From Myrica gale (lineage: Eukaryota > Streptophyta > Magnoliopsida > Fagales > Myricaceae), in the NCBI GenBank assembly GCA_963930655.1, contig OZ005603.1, forward strand, positions 15,337,001-15,401,000: 64,000 bases of DNA, read 5' to 3'. Made by a program: the position numbers and the translations under genes. The notes below the pieces were generated by a model. It saw nothing but the letters and a program-made list of their open reading frames with translations, had not been told where the DNA came from and did not search any database. Every line of letters starts with the position of its first letter. Position 1 is the first letter of the stretch. Positions 59,400 to 64,000 of the stretch are shown in pieces.

Positions 59400-60465
59400 A
59401 TGATTTTGTAAAAAAAGAATGTCATTTAGTGATGTTCCATTTTGATAAATGTAAGAAATCCCTCAAAGATTAATGCATTTGCATTTATAAGCTTAACACA
59501 TAAGAAATCATCAAAGAAGACAATCAACCAACAATTTAGAACATGTTCTCAATCAAGGATTTAGAAGTTACCAAAGATTTTTCCCTTAGCATTTGTCATC
59601 AAATGTCACAAGCCTTTTTGATTAGCAAATTTCATACAAGTACTTTTAATTCTTCCATCCTTCTTTAATCCTACAAAAGAATCAACAAAATAGTTTTGGT
59701 ATCCAAGCTTTCTTGGGTCCTTCGATGTTAGCCTTGGTTCCTTTTGGAACTCATGTCTTCTTGAGAGTCTTGCTCCCAAGTTTCTTCAATGCACAATCAA
59801 AAATTAGATATACTTAGCCTTCACAAAATAATTCTTAAAATATTTTGGGTGAAATAGAAGGCTTGTAGCCTAAGTCACTTTTTTCAAAGACATATTCGAC
59901 TACCAATGATCAAATTAAAGATTTCCTTCCTTGAGTAAACTTCACAAGGATTTTGCTTTAAGAAACTATTTTGTTGTTCAAAGCGAGTTTCTCTTTTTCA
60001 AATTCTAAAGCTTATTGTTAGAATAAATAATTTTCAAGCTTTAGAGTATTTCGTTCATTTTCTAATAAATCAATTTCTTTTGAAATCTATATGAGTTTCT
60101 TTTTCAAGGATGCATATTTTGAACCAATTTTTCAAATTGACAAATAATTTCATCAAATGCATTTTGAAGTTCAATATAAGAAAGTTTAGGTTCATCATTC
60201 GAAGAGTATACATTATCATCATCCAAAAATATCATTAGGCACATGTTAGCAATTTCTCCATCTTCTTCTTCTTCATATGAGCTTTCATCATTAACATTCC
60301 ATGATGTTTTCTTGTATTTGAGGCAGACCAAAAAAGCTAATATTTTGCCTTTAGGGAGTTCACCTTTATATATAAATGTCGTGTCTCCAATTTTCATCAA
60401 AAAAAATGTTGTCTCCAATGATCTTTGATTTTTTTTATCAATAATGAAACAATAATTCAATGGTT
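59400..60465 (-). pseudogene. Sirevirus gag C-terminal fragment
   Basis: Minus-strand frames give an acidic stretch ESSYEEEEDGEIANMCLM (about 60280-60230), then ELQNAFDEIICQFEKLVQ, and a charged coiled-coil-like region further down with many stops. The order is like the gag tail of the Sirevirus at 54052. It is followed directly by an LTR fragment, so the pol between them was deleted. Confidence 0.7.
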
Positions 60466-60469
60466 AGAA

Positions 60470-61064
60470 AGATGAACTTCTGCATCTAGTTGGTGGGTGT
60501 GAGTTTGAATCATATCACCTGTCATTAAATAATTACTTTAACTCATAATCAAGTTGTCGAATCAGTTTAAGTGTGCGGAGTTTACCATTGCACTCCAAAC
60601 TCGATCAATACGTATTTTAGTTAGGCGAAGTCCATTAGAGTCAAGTGCACAAAAACCCAATACAATGAATTTTTCATGTTAATAAAACAAAAGTTAAATA
60701 TACATTGCACCTACAAGGTTTGAATGGTCTAATACTTTACATTGGTTTCTCTTTGTTTTTTTGAGAAATTGGAGCTTTGAACTTCTTGGTTCTATTTATT
60801 TACATCCTACGGTTAATTTGGCCATCAAAATGATTGAAAAATGTCCAACACGTGACCCGCTTGACTATTTTGCCACTGCATTCAAAATGCTATGACGGTA
60901 ACACCCTTAATTAAAACCTCATCCTAAAAGAGCTGGTTGATTTCCTTTAATTCCCCTTTTATGTTTCCCGCCTATTAACGTTGCCCTGAATTTTGGGTAT
61001 GCAATTACATGCAGGCCCTACTAATTAAATCAATGTGCATACAGTTTAGCCCTGCAAGGTCAGG
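60470..61064. other. no gene recognised
   Basis: Intergenic sequence without a coding frame or transposon ends that I can support. Confidence 0.4.
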
Positions 61065-61069
61065 GTCCA

Positions 61070-62603
61070 TGATTACGCCCAAAGAATAACGCAGTAGTTG
61101 TAGAAAAGCTTTGGAGTGTCGATTCCTCAGAGAGATAGGTGAAAGAAACACAATTAGAACAAGAAAATTAAAGGAAACTATTTAATTATCAATTGGAAAT
61201 AACTTCATTGAACTATGATTTTAGAAACTTAGAATTATAATAATGAAAATGGTTACTCAAAATTACGGATAGCAAAGCATTGGGAATTTCTCGTTCGAAT
61301 CAGGTATATCAATTTCTCTTGATTTATTGATTAATACAACTGAGGAATTCAAATCCAAAGTCCCCAATTGGAAGATATAGAACTACAAAGCAAAACTTAA
61401 TTCAAAGGTAACTTTTTGAGAAATCATTCACCATTATAAAACCTTATGAGTTATTATTCTTATTGATATAGCCTAATGACGACAATATACCTCATGGGTA
61501 ATATTGCAGCAGAAAATCAAATCAACGAGATAATAACTTATCTAAAACACAATCATGGACGTTAACCATTCGATAGACAAATCATGACTGAATCTATGAA
61601 GAGTATCATTCCAAGATCATTTCGAGATGAGAAAACAAACTAATAACAATTGGAGAATGATAAACAAGAGTTGTATCAATGTGAAGAACGATTACATGAA
61701 TCAAAAGCAAATAGATAATATCATTATTCGTACGAGTTCATCCCTAGCCTTGCTTAGAGATTTAGCTATCCATTCGAGCAAAGAAAAACTCTCGCCTAAA
61801 AGTTAGCTAAAGAAAATAAAAAGAAACTCAAAAAATGTCCAAAACCTAGCCTTCACGAGGTTAAGAAGTCCTTTCCCACATCCCCCAAGCTATCTTCCTT
61901 CCAAAGAAAGAAAATCATTTCAAAAATTCGCACATTCAGTGTTAGAGATTTTACTCCTGATATTTCGTGCCATTGTTCCCCATTAATTGTCGGAATTTGG
62001 AAATCATTATTTCTATATAAATTGTAGACCTTTGCGTTGGGGTTCTTATCCTTTTTGAATCGCATCAATCTGATATCTTACGTGGAAGATATGATAATAA
62101 ATGTGACGACTCGGAGAATATCATACCAATAATTCTCCTGATATTTCGGCACTTATTTTGCCTAGTAAACGTCTGGATTTTAGAATCTCTATTTCTGGAG
62201 AAAATGTTTCTCTTTAATTTAACATTCCAACGCTTCTTGAATCGGACTAATCCCATCTTTTACGGAAGAGATATGATAAAATTACTGAAGGTTGCACAGG
62301 AGATCTTTCGATTCGGGATTTTTTCAAACTCACTAGCTGATATCAATTCATTCAACTTCTAGGTCTTCTTGCTTGATTGGATAGAACCCAGTACTCGAAT
62401 TAAGGTCCATCTCTTAGGGTTATAATTCCACTCTTCTTAATTTATTTCCTGCAAGAAAATCATCAAAAATTAATCACAACTGGACACTTTGTAAAATAAC
62501 AGTCAAATTGGAAAAATACCATTAAAATGTCTAAATTATAAATATGGATTAGCAAATGAACATGAAGAAGTAACATTCAGAGTGCACTTTTATGCACTCA
62601 TCA
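61070..62603 (-). mobile_element. solo LTR (1.5 kb) with GTCCA target duplication
   Basis: It is flanked by a perfect 5-bp duplication GTCCA (61065-61069 and 62604-62608). On the minus strand it starts TGATGAGTGCATAAAAGTGC and ends GGGCGTAATCA. Orientation is inferred from the start sequence. Two diverged direct repeats of about 145 bp (61953-62095 and 62136-62280) contain TCCTGATATTTCG and end with GATATGATAA. Confidence 0.8.
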
Positions 62604-62608
62604 GTCCA

Positions 62609-62880
62609 AATTTACCTACAACTGCGAACTCAGAGCATTCCACATTATAATTGTTCTTTTACTTGCCCTGGCTCACTGTGTTCCATTGTCACTAATTTTG
62701 TCGCTTGAGTTCTGTCCTACGTTGCTATCATTGTCTCAATATTTGGTGGTCCAAAATCAAATCACGATTGTACTCACACTAAAAAAAATGATGAACATTG
62801 AGGTATGCGTAAATGCCTTTCTACCCGATTGTTGCGTTGCCAAATTAGGGTTTTGTAAATGTCAATTTCTTGGTGTCCTT
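62609..62880. other. short spacer, no gene recognised
   Basis: Sequence between two LTRs. A 66-codon frame at 62686-62886 has no recognisable features. Confidence 0.4.
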
Positions 62881-64000
62881 TGTTAGGATATTTGTGTGTT
62901 GGCATTATTCCATATCAAAATATATCATGATCTAGTTGTAATTTTGATTTCCACACTTGTACAAGAGTTAGTGTTGGTGGTCTGTCCAAAGTCTTCTCAC
63001 GTTCGACCCTCGCTCGAGCGCCCTTAGGAGAATTCAGACAGAGACATCACGTTCGACCCACGCTCAAGCGCTCAGTTATAATTTTAGACAGAGACATCAC
63101 ATCAGACAAACGTTTGACCCTCATTCGAGCGCTGAATTATAATTTCAGACAGACACATCAAATTAGACTAACGTTTGACCCTCGCTCGAGCGCTCAGTTA
63201 TAATTTCAGAAAAAACATAGTGTTCACTCTCACTCGACCGACTTCCAGCGAATTTCAAAAATCCTTGAATTCCTGGACTTTCCTTGAGTCATCAAAGCCT
63301 TTCTGACTCGGCCTGGCCCGGTTGCCCTACGCGATTGGCGCTTCAAAAGGTGAAACTCTCGTCGTAGTTTGGCGACCTAAAAGACAGGATGTATTCCGAC
63401 AAAATGCTATTGATTTTAAGAGGACTATAATGAACTACTCCTTCAACTAGGCTCCTCGTGAAGGGGTCGGATCTGTCTTTTCTACGTGATATCTGGTTGG
63501 TCAATGTCATTCTTTGTATTGCTTGACTAAAGTCGTCCCTAAGGGCCCAAAGGCCCAAGAATGAGTGAAGGCAGCATTCGTTGAGCTCGGCAAAACCTTG
63601 GAAAACCCTACTAAGTTTCTAGGGAGGCCGTCTAGAACATTATTGAGTTTTTCATTGAGAATATTTGTGCCTCCTTCCTTGAGAGAAAAACCCCAGAGGA
63701 TTCATGCCTCAATAGTTATTAGTTTTTCTCTGTTTTCAATCATCCTGTTGAGGAACCATCGTAGTGTTGAAAGTGTGCTGAAGAACAAGGTTTGCTCGTG
63801 AAGAATCTCAAAGGTCTGAAGTGAATGTCGCACGGAGCGGGTCTAAGCAGGGACGCTTAGATTAATACATCAGTGTTGTCAGAGTCAAGCAACTGGGGTT
63901 ACCCGTGTCTGAATCATTGTTTGTAAGGTTTTCTTCTTAGTGGATTTTCAAGTGGCTGTTAGCCCGAAGTGGTTTTACCTTTGAATGGTATTTCAAAAGT
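62881..64000 (+). mobile_element. LTR with CTCGAG array, cut by window end
   Basis: It starts TGTTAGGATATTTGTG and follows the 54749 LTR to its last 200 bp or so, where the window ends. The tandem array at about 63000-63240 repeats units of 48-61 bp with CACGTTCGACC(C) and GCTCGAGCG. Relative to the 54749 copy there are about 310 extra bases at 63285-63597. Confidence 0.8.

Noticed and set aside
60460-60540. Possible tRNA-derived SINE (GTGAGTTTGAATCAT resembles a B box)
   Set aside because: No convincing A box at the correct distance, no tail and no target duplication.

Overview
The window is nuclear DNA of a flowering plant, almost certainly a dicot. The evidence is plant-type split genes (beta-tubulin with introns at the usual plant positions, a two-exon germin-like protein), plant retrotransposon lineages (chromovirus, Tat and other Ty3/gypsy, Sirevirus Ty1/copia, L1-type LINE), a CACTA element, and Mutator-like elements with 9-bp target duplications. 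The base composition is AT-rich. I cannot name the species. Only two genes look intact, both on the minus strand: a germin-like protein (26910-28080) and a beta-tubulin (35913-42834). Everything else I recognise is transposon, mostly decayed.

Layout. 1-5485: minus-strand Ty3/gypsy element with broken gag, tRNA-Met primer site and a very long LTR carrying a 462-bp tandem duplication. About 5486-16785: a CACTA element split by nested insertions, namely an LTR retrotransposon (6410-12549) with a MULE-type MITE in its first LTR, a solo LTR in its second LTR (8397-12509), another solo LTR inside that (9570-11434), and a separate solo LTR in the CACTA 3' region (13327-16156). 17365-23578: dead L1-type LINE. 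23993-26684: Pack-MULE with a 9-bp target duplication that carries fragments of a ROH1-type (DUF793) gene and is itself split by a solo LTR. 26910-28080: germin-like gene. 28.1-35.9 kb: tandem repeats, MITEs and a broken chromovirus. 35.9-42.8 kb: beta-tubulin, with a 3.7-kb LTR in intron 2 and a long-TIR MITE next to its promoter. 44.3-56.7 kb: Sirevirus-type copia element on the minus strand, with a third ORF after pol and three nested LTR insertions. 56.7-64 kb: fragments of Tat gypsy and Sirevirus, a solo LTR, and an LTR cut by the window end.

The two genes are unrelated: cell-wall/apoplastic germin-like protein, and cytoskeletal tubulin. I saw no gene cluster, CRISPR array or operon. The most unusual signal lies in the repeats. 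Short palindromic words with a TCGA core (GTCGAC, CTCGAG, GATCGATC) recur at about one (11 bp) or two (20-22 bp) helical turns in several unrelated element types: a MULE MITE, Sirevirus-type LTRs, gypsy-type LTRs and the CACTA subterminal region. Near-identical repeat units are shared between element families that otherwise do not match. All boundaries and spacings were read by eye from the sequence.
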